A stretch of DNA of 64,000 nt from positions 186,001-250,000 of the forward strand of contig NW_001799522.1 in the NCBI RefSeq assembly GCF_000165425.1, read 5' to 3'. Both the position numbers and the translations under genes were made by a program. Under the pieces are notes generated by a model. It was given only the letters and a program-made list of their open reading frames with translations. It was not told where the DNA came from and did not search any database. The DNA comes from Paramecium tetraurelia (taxonomy: Eukaryota > Ciliophora > Oligohymenophorea > Peniculida > Parameciidae). Of this stretch, positions 36,543 to 50,451 are shown in pieces. Each line of letters begins with the position of its first letter. Position 1 is the stretch's first letter.

Positions 36543-36738
36543 GATATCAATATTATTGGTTTGACTTGGCTAAGGGTAATATAGAACCACATAAATTATT
36601 CTAGCTAGAATCCATATCTGTGCTTATTAAACCTATTCATCTGTAAAATTGTTAGTGTGTTGTGTTATCAAATCATTTGTATTTTCAATTTTCTCCTATT
36701 TTTCTAATCTTATTCCTATTAATCAATATTTTAAATGA

Positions 36739-38432
36739 TCAGTGGGTCCATATAATCTGGTTTAATTATTGTAGGATACTAATTAAAAGGGGTTGGAATA
36801 TAAGTGGCAATATAAAATGTGTTTTGATATTGGTTTTAATTTATATAGTGGAACCAAACACTTTTGCCAGTAATCCCAATGTAGTATAACCCTTATTTTT
36901 AGTATAGTTTGATTTATTAAGCCATATCTAATAATATTTGAAGCAGCTAGGATTCAGAAAATGTATGCAATTCATTTTATACTAATTAATACAAATTGAT
37001 AGTTCCTAATTCAACTAACAAACAATGTTTATTATCGATATTTTTAGTTTTATTCTTGTTTTAAACTTGCTATCTAGTAAACAAGATTAATCATTGTCAA
37101 TATAGACTTTTTCTTAAGCAAAGTTTCCTAACAAAGTGAGAATGCTTTTCTATCTTAAATGCTCACTAAAATCATTTCAATTGATATTCTAACATCAATA
37201 ATCCAACTCTCTACTAATATACATTTGTTCTATCTAAGCAATTCAAACAATTTGTTCTAACAATTCCTCTTTGTTTCAACTTTCTTTAATTTGTTAATAA
37301 ATCATAGGCATTAAATTAAATATTTTAAATAAAATTACTGATTTTCATTATGACCTAATTTATTCTATGGAAATCAACATCTTATGTAATTTCATCAAAA
37401 TTATAATATATATATCTTAATTTATCAGGTTAATATTGATGAACTCCTAATTCATATGCCTAGATCAAATCATGTTCTGCTTATTTATTTTAATTCATTA
37501 AGTTCACAGCTAACACTCTCTCGTTTTTTTTCAAAAATTAAATTGTTGAAATGATTTGTAAATGCAATATGATTTTCTTATTCAGTTCCGTACAATTCTA
37601 ATTTCTTCATTAATAAATTTCCTGATTCTCTCCAAAATACAGGAACACTCCCTCTAATTTATTTAAATTAAGATTTCAAATTGGCTACAACTACTATCTA
37701 TGTTGTTTCCACAAAATTAGCCACATTTCCATCTTTCTACACACCCGTTTAAGCCAATCTAGTCCCTGGAGCTTTCAAAGATCTTTTGGTTATTAAGGCT
37801 ACTTATACTCTTTTGCCTTCCAAATACACTGAATAACTATCCATAAATCCTTGAATTATCAAAACATCCTAATTTTTGATTTATTGTGTATATATTTATT
37901 TGCATAGTCCTCTGTTCCACATATATTCCTCTCTATCGATATCATCGCATTTCTCATATGGAAAATAGAATCCTTTTGAAAATAAATTTTTCAGAATTGA
38001 TGTGGCATCTTAGATTTCTGTAACATAAGCAGCTATGTTGTCTAAGGCTATAAATTTGGTGGAATGAATGCGAAAGAAGTCCTTATAGAGAGGATGCAAT
38101 TAATGATGAGTACAACGATCGACCATCAATAAAAATATCACTGATTTTATGTTTATGAAACCTAAAAATGCAGAATATAGTTAGGATGATTCTTAAAGTT
38201 TGCAACTTTTAGATCCTCAACAGAAATACAAAAATCTTCTCGATTGATTATTAATCGTGTAGTTATTTAAAGACTTTTACTTTTGGGTTCTCTTTCATTT
38301 TATTCAAGATTTACTATAATTTCTGATTGTTTAATGAGTACCTTAATTGCTTAGATATTTGAGGTATAGTAAATTTTGATTCTAAGTAGTAATCTCTCTT
38401 TTGAAATCTATTTTATTGATTAAGTCAACCAT
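36739..38432 (-). CDS. SAC-domain phosphoinositide phosphatase
   Basis: Starts at ATG 38432 (MVDLINKIDFKREI) with a 28-nt intron near 38307-38334. The SAC domain is clear: AFLGFINI, FFRIHSTKFIALD, the substrate-recognition stretch RSLKAPGTRL followed by DGNVANFVET, IRGSVPVFW, and the catalytic signature RTNCLNCLDRTN at about 37222-37258, a CX5R(T) site with Cys and Arg present. Such enzymes remove phosphate from PI4P, PI3P or PI(3,5)P2 on Golgi, ER or endosomal membranes. The C-terminal boundary is uncertain: after the catalytic loop I can follow the frame to a TGA near 36739, but the usual post-catalytic motifs are not evident. One early join near 38210 needs a 38-nt intron or an indel. Confidence 0.8.
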
Positions 38433-38494
38433 TAGTAAATTTAATTTATAAACTATAATGGGAAGTAAATATCAATTATTTATAATACACTCAT

Positions 38495-41400
38495 TCATAC
38501 ATTTGATTAATCATTATTTTCATCCTCTAGGGTTTCATATTTAGTCTAAATTTGCACCTTCTCTTTGGCCTCCTCCATTTTTTTCTCTAATTGTAAATTC
38601 AGATTCTCCTTCTTTAACTTTCTTATTCTTCTATATATTTTACACAAAACACATGATCTAATATTGGATTGAATTTTTACAAAGTTATAACTACTATCAA
38701 AAATATTGCTGCTCCAATAATAAGTTCATTGAACCTATGTTTGTACCAATATAAGGAGACGTTGGGCATCCCAATTTCCGCAACATGGTAATATAATTCA
38801 TAATCATTAATGGTTAGATTGTTAAAAACTAAAACCTAAGCTCTAATAGCTATAAATAATTGAGGATGCCTTGATTATTTACTAACAACAATATTAGTTA
38901 CAATTTGATCAGAGTGGTTGAGAGCATAAAGGCCGATATCAGCCTGTTCATAATTATCTGAGTGATTTTAATGATAATTTGCATACCAATTGTATTGACA
39001 AAGTCCAATCACATGAGCATACTGAATATTACTACCCCAACTAATTGAATATTTTATTAAACTGTTCATTTCTTAAGAGAGATCACAGCCAATGCATTTC
39101 AATGGTTTGAATTTCACAGTAATAAAATCTGTATCATATGTCTCAAAAGAGTAATTTATTTAACCATCTCCTCCAATTACTAATTATCCATATGGAGCAA
39201 AATCTTGAGTTTTATATACCTGAGTTGTGAACTTATACACACTTTCATTAGATGAGAATTCAAAGAAAACAGGTCCTTGTTTAACTGGCAGAATAATATC
39301 AGTTAATTGGCCTTCTATTGTAGTCTTACTAGCAGTATAAGTTCTATTAATAAATTCATCATAATTTTGAGTAATCGATACTTTCAACTCACCTAAACAA
39401 TTATACACTTATACTGCTAACTTACCTTCATAGGGTATATATGATTCATAAAACTTCTCTAGAGAATCCATGATTTAATCATTTTAACTTGATTTCTCAT
39501 CGATCATTAACACGTCTTTGCTTACAATGCTGATTTGTAGATCAATTCGATTTAAATAGTTGTTACCGAAATAGTACAACTCTTTAAATGGTTACCTTCT
39601 AATCGGAACAATGTCTCCTTCACGATTAAATGCATATTCGACATTAATATTCTCATTTCCTTTTATCTCTAGTAAACTATGGATTTTTATAGTTAAGAGT
39701 CCTTCTAACATTGGTAAAAGGAAGGTCTATTAATTATACCTGCTAGAAATAGATGTAAGTAAAGTGAAATTGACAGGATCTGTCTCATTAGATACTTCTA
39801 TTTTGAAATACTCCGAACCTTATAATCTCACACCATATGGAACCATTTTAATCACTAATTACGGTTATTTTCTATAAGAATTTTAATGATATAAAGTAAT
39901 AACTGGTGTTTGTCTACTCAAATAAGCAAATGTAATAATTCCATCCTAGAGTAGTTAACCATTGCCAGTTGTAGACTAGGTTACTAGAACAGAATAATTC
40001 GATGCCGACTATTAGTTATTCTTAACAATAATATAGAGGTCATCATCATTATAATGACCTGCCAAGGTATGCGATCCATTTGCATAAGGAGTATAGTTAG
40101 TTTCTTCTAAGTGTTCTCTTGGAGGGATGATAGCTTAATAGTAAGAGATAGAGGAAGAAGTAGTATTCATTAATTTCTATTATTTAATTAGATTATATGG
40201 TCCATATTGGTAGAGAGAAGAGTCCAGCACAGCATTATATCCAATCCACATCTATGTATCACCAGCAAATTGATTGATTTACACCTCTATTTAGTGATCT
40301 GTGTTATAAGAGAAGTGATAGATGTTGTAATCAGTCTAGTTTTCCAGGAAATCCGTAAATGCAATATTCTATGGCAATTAAACAAAATTTAATTAAGAAG
40401 TTACTACTATCAATAAGTCTACATTGATTCCAACAGTCTTTATTTTGATGATATATGTGCACAATTCACAATATTTCTTATTGTCATTTTTATAGATGAT
40501 ATGTTAATTGTAGAATTGCCCCGCTAAAAATTATTCTTGAATAATTGTCTCTTCTTCACATTCCTTATTGAGATTGTCTAAACATCTAGATATTTAGATC
40601 ATTGAAGTGCCTTAAACTTTGATGAATTTAAAGTATAAATCATCATTGTGTTGGATGTTAAAATATTGATATTAGACTTCTTCTTGAATGTCTAGTTTAA
40701 TCCTTGTTGGTACTCCCATCATTAATTTATGGTTATTCTTGTCATTAGATATTTCCAATGATAATTAAAACTTGCTATAATCTACAATAGAATAGATTTA
40801 GATTGTAATATAAGGATTACTGGTGAGATTTAAAGCATTTAGTTTTTCTTGTAGTTGTGCTTAAGTCAACTCTAAGACATTGCCTTGGACCTCATATTCA
40901 CATTTATCCGAATCAATATGTTCTTCATCATTTAAATTTAAGCAGATCGAACCTTTGCCATAAATTTCATGTAAGATTAATTTGAATCTTGACTAGGGAG
41001 AAATATCGTTTATTTCTGAGAATATAAATTTTCTAGGCTTGAATTTATCAACTGAAATTTAAATTGCTTGTCCGCTCTTCAAGTCCATATACTGTTGAGT
41101 GACAGTGACAAAAACAGTGTCATCAAAATTAATTCTTCTATCATTCTGATATTATACATCTTGACCTTCTAATAATATTTTCAACACGCAATCAGGTTCA
41201 CAGAATTTAAACGCATTAGAATGAATACTCTTAGAATGCTAGGTTTTGTATTCTTCTTTTGCATAAAGAGAATTAGACTCCTAATCTTGAGAATCCAGGA
41301 TGTATATTTAATATCTTGTGTACCCATAATGTGAATTAATGTGTAATTAAACATCAAGTTAAGGGGAGACTACTTTGTAATATAAGAATGTTTCTTGAAA

Positions 41401-43833
41401 TAGATATTCTAAATTAAAAGTGTACTCTTATCCATCTTTAAGTTCAAGAGCAGTTTGAGGATTCCAAACGTTGAGATTGAATAAGATATCTTCATTACCA
41501 TGATTTTCAATTATTAAATAAGCTTGACAAATGGCAATTACATTAGAATTATCATCCTTGTCATCTTATGAAAGTCCATCCAAACACAAACTATTTAAGG
41601 CTGACTCTGTTAATTTAAGTGTGCTTGAATCTTCACTCTTTGCAAATTAAGAATAATTATCAGGTTTAACATCATTTTACACCGTTAAAGTTAATTTATT
41701 ATTGCTTTTACTTTATAAACTAATGTAAAATATGGTAGTATTTTTGCTGTAGTAGAAGCTGAAATACTTAGACTTCAATCCTTTTACTCTATCAACAAAT
41801 TGTTAACCTGCGTGGAGTGTTTTCACAGTTCTACTTGTTGAATAAGTGAAGGTGTACATGATTTCTTTATCTAAATATGTTTCAAACATATTCTGAATAC
41901 CAATAGTATAATTACCAGAGTTCTAATAATATTAATCTTGAGGTTAGATTGACAAATAGTTATTGGTAGTGATTAGATCGAATAATTGAAGAGATGGCAA
42001 TTGATTGCCTTTTTTCAAGGTCAAAGCTACTTGCATTCTTGAAGAATGAATAGCAAATTCAATAGTTGGCTATTCTTCATCAATAACTTCTACATTTGAA
42101 TCCACTTGATTAAAATTAATCATGACTCTAAAGTAATGAATTTTGGATTCCCCATTTGTCAATTATAATACTCCTCTGTAAGTTTCATCTTCCTTTAATA
42201 CTTTGATATTAATTTCTGCCTATTTAGTCACCTTGGCCATAAATTGAAACATAGTAGTTTCTCTAGCTGTTAGAGTAATATAATATTGAGTATGTTTCAA
42301 TTTATCACCTCTAAGAACAACTAGATGATCCACGCCTCCAAAATGTTTTGCACATTCAATTCGAACAGGGTAACAACTGCTGTCTCTACTTATCATATAG
42401 ACAATATTGTGAGTATTGACTGTGAACACCAATTCTTCATCATCGTCTGATTTTTGATATTTAAGAATGAGATGCTCTTCTTATGACTATTCCAAATAAT
42501 TGGTATAAGCAACATCAGATTTAAGAATGCGTTGGTTATTATCATTTTAAGTAGTCAACATATAGATATTCTTATTATCACTTGTTACTTCTAATTAGAA
42601 TCTACAAAATCCTTCTTAATCTTTATTTTAACAATGTGGACTAACAAATACTGCAGGTTTCAATTCATGTTTGTCAAATCTCAAATTATGATTATCTTCG
42701 TCACTAAATTAACAACCATCTTAACATTCTGCTATTCTTATAGAGTTAGAACCTTTTTCGAAATAAACTAGTTTAATTCCGACTTCCTGTTCACTTTCAA
42801 TAGTTTTGAATTAATAATTGTGTTTACCTTTGTCTTAGATTTTAGAAAATACCAACTGATTATTGTATAGTACTGGTTCATCAATCAATTTAACAACCAT
42901 TAGATATTTCAACGAACCCCCTTAACTCAAATTGATAGTGACTTCATCCCCTTCAATATCCTCTCTTCTCAAAATGATATGAAATGCTTGACCTCTCTAT
43001 TAGAATTATACTGGTTCTCGTGAACTAAAATATTCATTATCCTTCTTGTGAACCTTCAATAATGGTAACATATCTCCAAATATTTCTATTTATAAAATTT
43101 TAAATTATTTAGGCAATTTCAATTAATAAGTGTTCTCATCTCTTTCAAACAAATAATCAAATACTTCTTAATTTATCTCAATTTCTTCTTCATCTTTATA
43201 CAAATACAATTATCCATTTATTGTTGCTTCCTCTTTAAGATTCAAATCTCCACTCAAAACAGCCAATAATTTGCATTTCTCGCAATCCTTCCTATTTACT
43301 GCCACTGTTAACTAAACTTCATCTCCATAAAGTCTAGCCTTCTCTTCAAATACATCTATTTTTATTTTATCAGATTCATCATCTTCCAATTTAAATTCTC
43401 CCACCATCCTACTATATTTACTAGGTAGTTGCATAGAAATCACTTAAACAGGCTGTTTCTAATTCAAAATCAGCTCTGTACTCTTACTAGTCAATTCAAT
43501 TGCGTCATTGCTTATTACTGTAATCCTACCAACACATGGTGCACTTATGCATTTTAAATTTATATCTTCAGATTTGATCGTAAATAATGCAGTCTCATAA
43601 AATTCCATCAATTTAAAGTCCTCTTCTTTGCTTTTTAATTGAATCTCACCCAAATCACTCTTCTTTTCATCTTGTAATGGTCGAACATACATAATTAAGA
43701 AATCCTTATCCCACTTCTCAGGCAATTCAACTTGAATTGATTTACCCTATTTTACATCAAATAGAAAATCCTTCTACTTCTTAGCCTAAGCTACCATTGC
43801 ACATAGGAATATTACACAAATTCCAATCATCAT
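38495..43833 (-). CDS. Very large secreted/type I membrane protein of unknown family
   Basis: Starts at ATG 43833 (MMIGICVIFLCAMVAQA), a good signal peptide, and ends at TGA 38495-38497, giving roughly 1,700 residues. The long ectodomain is rich in beta-type stretches with alternating hydrophobic and charged residues, scattered cysteine pairs (CEKCKL, CEPDCVL) and many N-glycosylation-like sites. No catalytic motif is visible. Near the C-terminus a transmembrane helix (LIIGAAIFLIVVITL) is followed by a basic stop-transfer segment, interrupted by a 23-nt intron, and then a short cytosolic coiled coil (ENLNLQLEKKMEEAKE). It may be a cell-surface or endomembrane receptor or adhesion protein. Reading frames are continuous over most of the length. 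Confidence 0.75.
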
Positions 43834-44268
43834 AATATTAAATATTTTATTATTTATAATAGGCCAATAATTCATAATAATTGTTATTGAAATCTTAAGT
43901 GTCTAATTAATTTTTTACTGTAATTTTACTCCAAATAGATTAGATATTAGTCGAATAACTAAATTTCTATGATAAGTTGATTTTATACTACTGTTTCTAA
44001 TGATTAAAGATTTATTATAGAACATATTAAGAATTTTGAAGAAATGATATATTATTTAAATATGAATTTATACATATATATTAGATGTATTTATAAGAAT
44101 AGAAATAGATGAGATTTTAGTTAAGAATTATCAAAATCAATTTTCATTTGGAATAGTTCAGATTAAATAATGTGATTAATTTGACAGTTTTAAAATAATT
44201 AATCATACCAATTCATTCTATTTTCACTAAAGGATATTTGAATAGAGAATAACATATTTGATAATTAA
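43834..44268. other. Intergenic AT-rich spacer between divergent genes
   Basis: No coding frame or structured element recognised; presumably the shared promoter region of two divergently transcribed membrane-protein genes. Confidence 0.5.
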
Positions 44269-45789
44269 ATGTTTTTATTTATAATTTTATATATATCTGC
44301 AGGAAAAGATAGTCATTATTTGGGATCCATAAAACACACTCTTTAACCAAATTAAACATTTGAGCATCAATTTTTTGATGTGAATCAAATTAGATCCCTT
44401 GATTTATACTTCCCTGATCCTCCATATAGGATGATTAATGATGAAGATATGAATTGCTATTGGTCTAATCAAGCCATAGGACTTAAGCCAGTTCAAACAA
44501 TTTAAATGAACATCAGCAATTCTTTAGATTCAGATATAGTTTGTTTTGATGAATGTTTCATTAGATAAGGATAAATAATCTTTACAACTAAAAATTAAAC
44601 ATTGGATCTCCAATACTAAAATTTAAAATCATTGGTATTGTCTTCAGAAGGACAAATAATTCATTATAATGAAAAAGTAATTAGTATTTTTGATACCGTC
44701 AATATGAAAATAATAAATGATAATATACCTGTTGATTTTACATAGAAATTAAGGCAAAGTATAATTAGTTAATAACACATGCCAACAAAAATAGTGTATT
44801 TATGCTTAGAAAATGGAGTATTTGCTTACAATGATGAATACTTTATCATAAATTAATATGGAACTAGATGCAAATCAATGATGTTGCAAGATGATAATTT
44901 GTTTATAGTAGCTGATGGAATATCAATTTATGATATTAATGATCCATTTGAACCTCTTCATATATATTCATTTAATATAAGTGGTCATTTCTTTGATATC
45001 TATTAGGATTATTTGGCAGTCCTGGAGTTGTTGAGTGAATAGAGAGGAAAATTGAGTTTGTTCAAATTCAATTTTCAATTTGGATTAAATTAAGTAGTAA
45101 ATATTACATAGGAATCAGAGGGCACAATACAACTAGACTCTTAAGATATTAAATTTGGATTGCTCAATAAGGATATTGCTATTATTATTAATAAGGAGTA
45201 AGTTAACTTGATAACCTTACAAACGAACTTCCATTAAAAATACAGACATAATAATGGTTTGGGATAGGCATAACATTTCTTAGATCCAGAAAATAAGATA
45301 TTTATTAGAGATTCACAAATAATTCAAGTTAGCAACAATAGTCTTAACTTTTATAATACAACAAGTCAGAGTTATAATTTGGTATGTAATGCTCCTGTTG
45401 AAAATAAATTGAGGAAACATTTGTTCTTTGGGATCATCAGAAGTGAGGAGAAATGCAGAAGTTCAAAAAATGTAGACGAACGATTCAAAGAGCTTTTGTC
45501 ACGAGAAAAGGCTGATCCAAAAATACAATGTTATTATACTTTTTAATTGAGCCTGAATATCATACCCTTGCAAACACATTGGTCTTTACAATCAAAAATT
45601 CTCTTGTGTATATTCTTATTTTTACTTATCTTGCTTATACTTCAATAATTCAAGAATCAATAAGAAAAACAAACTTTGAACAGTTTACAAAAGTTTGAAT
45701 AATTAAATAGAATCAACCTCTAGAAATAGAAAATACGAATTACTCATGAGGATGAAGAATAGAATAATAATAAAATTGACTTTTATTGA
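44269..45789 (+). CDS. Type I membrane protein of unknown function, intronless
   Basis: A single uninterrupted frame of 506 codons runs from ATG 44269 to TGA 45787-45789. The N-terminus MFLFIILYISAG is a short signal peptide. The ectodomain of about 430 residues has repeated beta-like strands (VYLCLENGVFAYNDEYF, LFIVADGISIYDIND), reminiscent of a beta-propeller. Near the C-terminus LLCIFLFLLILLILQ is a transmembrane helix, followed by a Gln/Asn/Lys-rich cytosolic tail. No enzyme motif is seen. The propeller reading is inference from the repeated strand pattern; no family name can be given. Confidence 0.75.
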
Positions 45790-46062
45790 TAATTGCATAT
45801 AATTAATTAAATCAAATATAACTCGCATGATTTCAATCTAAATTACTTAAATTATTTATATATTTCAATTACTTAATATATATACATACTAAACTAACAT
45901 AAATATCCATAACAATAAGATATAATGTAAAACATTCTTACTCACAAGAAATTTATTTAGACAGTATTTTTATAATTAAATATCAAACAAACAGGTCATA
46001 AAAAAATTTAATTTAGGGAATTTGATTCAAATAATATTTATACATATTTATACATTTAAAAA

Positions 46063-48014
46063 TCAATCCTTATTTAATTGCGAGAAAAATGAACTTATTT
46101 TTCCCATCATATTTTATTATTATTAGGGTTATTATGGTGGTTACTACTGCTATTCCTAATCTGCTGGTTAGTTCTATTCTTATTATTATTATTAAAGTTG
46201 AATCTATTTTTCTTATTAATCCTTCAACTGTTTCTATTTCTCAAAACCTTCAATTGCATTCTATTATTAAGGATATATGTTATTTTTACAAATAAATCAG
46301 AGGATATCTCTTCATTTAATTCAAAAAAGGCCATAAATTTATACATAATGTCTTTAATTGCTCCAAACTTAAAATTAAATAGAAGCATATTTTGTGCCAT
46401 TTATGTAAGGATAGTTAAGATCATATTCTTTTCTGTTTGAATCTAATCAAATAGACTAATTAAATAGATAATTAATAATACGTCAAGGACTTTTATCTTT
46501 ATTATTACTCTTTAATTTATTCATAAATTTATTAGATTATACTAGTTTCCCACAAATCTCTATTTTCCCAAACTTAAAGCTTAGAAAAGTCATTTTAAAT
46601 AAAATAACTCTATAATTTACCATTTTCAATATTTTCCTTATGGAATGTGAATGATAAATTCATCAATTATCTTGAAGTTCCAGCATCAAAAGTATCCAAA
46701 CACTAGTATAAATAAGATATAGAATACTATTTCTAATACTGAGTTAAACAGGTTAACAGCATTTTAAAATCCATTAGGTCCAAGTCTAAATTTAGAAGTT
46801 GATCTTTTATATTGCAAAGCAATGATTACTAACTTTCTCAATTGATAATCTTCTTAAATCTTTTTTTTAAATTAATTAAATATTTCTGTGTCAACTAATT
46901 CTTCTTTCCAACAGTCAGATACAATTTTGGATGCATAATAGGCATTTTCTAGTTTCTGATCTTCTGATTAGAAAGTCCCTCCCTATTCTACTAGTGAAAT
47001 GACTTCTTTAACTTTTGGATCGTTATTCAATTATAGTATTTCATCAAATTCTTTAGAGAAGAACTTTTGTAAACTGTTGCTAATAAAGGAATTCAATTGA
47101 ATCAATTCTGTTTTTTCGAAAAGAGGAGGATTCTCCAATTTCTAAGTTTAGGCGAATTTCTGAACTTCTTCTTCAGGATGTATCTCATCTGTTTTCTCAT
47201 TAATTTTGTCTAAATCATACTACACATTTTTAGAATGAGAGACTTCAAAAATCTAATTTATATATGATTTATATACAATTTATCTAATTAGAGTGTCTTT
47301 GAAGACTGTAATTCTTTTTTCTTCTTATTCTTACATCTGAGTCAGAATTGTTTGGATTCTAGTTTTAGCTGTGTCACAATTGGTATTGTAATCGGCAACT
47401 GATTGTTTATATCTTTATTCCATTTCTTATGATTCCTTTGTTACTTAGGAGACTTTTTAGTTTTAACTGAGTCTCTTCTTATCTGGATATTCTGATAGAA
47501 GATTATAGACAACCATCACGGTTGCATTTTATTCATATTCTCTCTTTCTTTGTTTGTAATCTGAAAAATACTAAATATTATTATATATTTTACTCTTTTG
47601 TGTTCAGAATTGAGAAATAAATGCTCTTTTTCTATTTTTTTGGCTTCCTCTATCAATTTCTTTGAAGAAGTATTTTATTATTAGATCAATTATTTCAATT
47701 GGACAATAAGATCTTCTTTTAATGATTAACATAATCCTTCTGCTTAACGCTATCTACTTGTACTCAGACATTTTAGACAATATATTGGGATTTTAAACAT
47801 TCTAATAATATGTGATAATGTAATACTATTGCTTATCTTCAATTTTGGTTAGATTGTTCACTAATTTTTCTAATGATTTTGCATATTTTTCTTCAATATT
47901 CACTCTTTCTTCAAAACTCTCTATAATTTCCTCAATGATTTTTCTGCCTTGTTGAGATTAATTAGCCACAAGTTAGAAATGTGAAAAAAATAAATCTGCG
48001 TAATTTGATTGCAT
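46063..48014 (-). CDS. F-BAR domain protein
   Basis: Starts at ATG 48014 and ends at TGA 46063-46065. The N-terminus matches the F-BAR/FCH signature: MQSNYADLFFSHFQLV, GRKIIEEIIESFEERV and IEEKYAKSLEKLV, the region that binds curved membrane. A helical region of about 250 residues completes the domain. The C-terminal half contains conserved-looking helices (DCWKEELVDTEIFNQF, MAQNMLLFNFKFGAIKD) and ends in a Gln-rich tail. Introns of 26 nt near 46453-46478 and 29 nt near 46265-46293 are required. F-BAR proteins shape membranes in endocytosis and cell division. The gene begins 24 bp beyond the stop of the CK1 gene on the same strand. Confidence 0.8.
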
Positions 48015-48038
48015 TTGATTTATAAATAATAATAATTT

Positions 48039-49658
48039 TCAGAGATCTAATGCAGATTTACGGCGTCCCAGATTGGGAATAAAGTTGGAAAACACAATTT
48101 TAACTTCTTCACAGGCAATCTAATCAATATGATCAAAATCTCTATAATCATTATCAATTTCAAAAAATGCCATTTTTCTCTCTGTTTTAGTTGTTGCTTA
48201 TTTAATAAAGATCTTCTAATTTGGACTTGTTTCTCTCTCCTTTTTCTAAGGATCTACTGTATTATTTCTTTAGTCCTTCCTTTCAGTCGGGAATCTCTTG
48301 AATTTATCAATCTAGCTTATCTAATAATTATTAATCTGACTAGTTCCGAAACTCGAAATATTCTAACTGATATTCTAAAAATTATTAGATCTATTGATAC
48401 TCTGCTTTATTTATTTTTGATATCAGGTGACAAAGAATCAAGGGGTTAGTCCTTCAATGGTAAATTCAAGAATGAACTACCTTTGTGTTCTTGACCTTTA
48501 TCCTCACTACTCTTTCGAGGATCAGAGTCTACCCCTAATTGAACGGGTTTTTCTAGATATTAGGAATAATACCTATTTTTTATTTTTGTTAATTCGTCCA
48601 CAATCTAGATTTACGTTTCTTGATCTCTGGAAATCTCTCCCATTCGTATTCCAATGTAGTCTAGCCTTATTATGAATAGGTTTCCTATTGCAATTATTTC
48701 TAGAACAGTTCTTTCAGGAATTCATAATCAGGTTCACCCTAAAAGTCAAGTCCGCGGGCATAGATGAATAAATTCAAGAAACACTTAAATGATGATAATT
48801 AGGTTAAACTTTCGGCAATCCTTCGCAAAGCTTTTCCAAAGTCAATTGTTATTTAAACTCCTTAATCTTCTAATACTTCTCAGACTTTGTGGTTGTATTC
48901 AAATTCATCCATGGTAATTTCCCTTTGGCTAAATAGACTAATACGTATCCCAAACTCTCGATATCATCCTTACGCGATTATTCCTTAGCTTTAATTTCAT
49001 ACACAAATAACATCATACATAAATGAGCTGTTAAACTAGCATATCTGGCTGTTCCTATTATTCCCTTTTTATCTACCTATGGTATATGATTCCCATTTTA
49101 CTCTCTATAATACTTAGCCAATCCAAAATCAATTAAATAGATTTTGTCTACATCCTCATAACCTATACACACATTATCTGGCTTTAAATCTCTGTGAATC
49201 AAGTTCTTTGAATGCAATAATTTCAATCTATCAATCAAACTCATTCCTATTCTACACACGGTCGTCATGCTAAATTTATAATTACTCTTCCTGAAAAGAT
49301 GTTCCAAATTCTATCCTAAGTAGGTTTGCATAAAGTAATTGTAATGTTCATCCCTCCCATAAAAGACGATCTAAGGAAAACCTTTATCGATTAGAATATT
49401 ACCTTCAAATTCTTAGACCTCTATCAAAACCTTTATTTCTTTCACTAACAAACTCACTCCATTGGAATTCTCATCTCTCTTCTCGAATTTAGTTGCAAAT
49501 ATATCTCCGGTCTCCAAATTCTCCGTCTTATATATCATACCAAAACTCCCTTATCCAACCTTATCTATTAATTTGAATTTCTAAGCAATAATCTATCCAA
49601 CTGATAATTTGAATGGATTATCTGAATGCGTAGTCGCATGTTTTTATGTGGATCTCAT
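48039..49658 (-). CDS. Casein kinase 1 family protein kinase
   Basis: Starts at ATG 49658 and ends at TGA 48039-48041. Kinase motifs are complete: [11 protein letters not shown], the ATP Lys in [32 protein letters not shown], the CK1-specific [12 protein letters not shown] in place of APE, and [22 protein letters not shown] 26-nt intron (GTTTAACC...ATTTAAG) joins the domain end [19 protein letters not shown]. Two further introns (29 nt and 26 nt) lead into a C-terminal tail of about 130 residues rich in Ser, Gln, Arg and Lys. CK1 enzymes are constitutively active Ser/Thr kinases in many processes. The tail ends just before the F-BAR gene; an earlier TGA at 48466 is an alternative end if the tail introns are not spliced. 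Confidence 0.88.
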
Positions 49659-50451
49659 AATTATTTTTCAATCAATTTTTATATATTTATAAATACTCAT
49701 TACAAATAAAGATATTCCTAAATTATATTATTTCTGATATTAAAACAACAGCAAATATAACCATTAATTATCCAATACAAATCATTATTTTGGATTGAAA
49801 CCAATTAAATATGAATTTAAGCAATTTCAATTAACAACAAATCGAAAATCAATCCTCAAAAATTATAATATAATGTGTTGTTTAAGTGTTTCACATGATA
49901 ATCTAGTTATGAATCCTTTGTTCATCTCTATAATATAAAAATTAATGATTTTATGTATTTAATAATACGTTATAAATAATAATTATTTGTTAGTTTTGTT
50001 CATTTTTCAGTTGGTATATCTTCATCAATTAATTATGTAAACTAAACTAACAAAGAATTTTTCAATCATTTATAACACTGTTAAGTATTATTATTAACTT
50101 AAAAGTATTATGTGAATTATTTTACCTCCTTGTCTGAATGTTCATGTAATAATTATCAAGTGATAGGTATATTATATGAGAGTGAGAATTTTATCTTATA
50201 TATGTGCTATTATAATTAAAATCGTAAATTTTATAAGTTGTAAATACTCTGAAAAAAAGAAGAAAGGAATTCCAACTGATTTATTTAAGATATCTTCAAT
50301 GCATCCATCTCATACTTGATTTAATGATTAACTAGATGTAGAGGGGTAATTGTACCTCCATAAAACCATAGAGGGATCAATATTGTTATTTGAAGGATGG
50401 TTTTTTGATTATAATGGTTTATTATTTTATATATTCATAAATATATATATA
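49659..50451. other. Intergenic AT-rich region
   Basis: About 790 bp of very AT-rich sequence with stops in all frames. A short frame just upstream of 50452 is in phase with the next gene but looks non-coding. It should hold two divergent promoters. No RNA gene or repeat recognised. Confidence 0.5.

Noticed and set aside
46089-46440. Plus-strand hydrophobic frames resembling small membrane proteins
   Set aside because: They are antisense to the Gln-rich C-terminus of the F-BAR gene.
46190-46480. Fourteen-nucleotide introns in the F-BAR gene
   Set aside because: Normal introns of 26 and 29 nt explain both joins and give a better protein.
48030-48050. An internal TGA in the F-BAR gene
   Set aside because: The upstream open frame belongs to the CK1 tail, which ends at this TGA; the F-BAR protein starts at the next Met, 48014, with a perfect family N-terminus.
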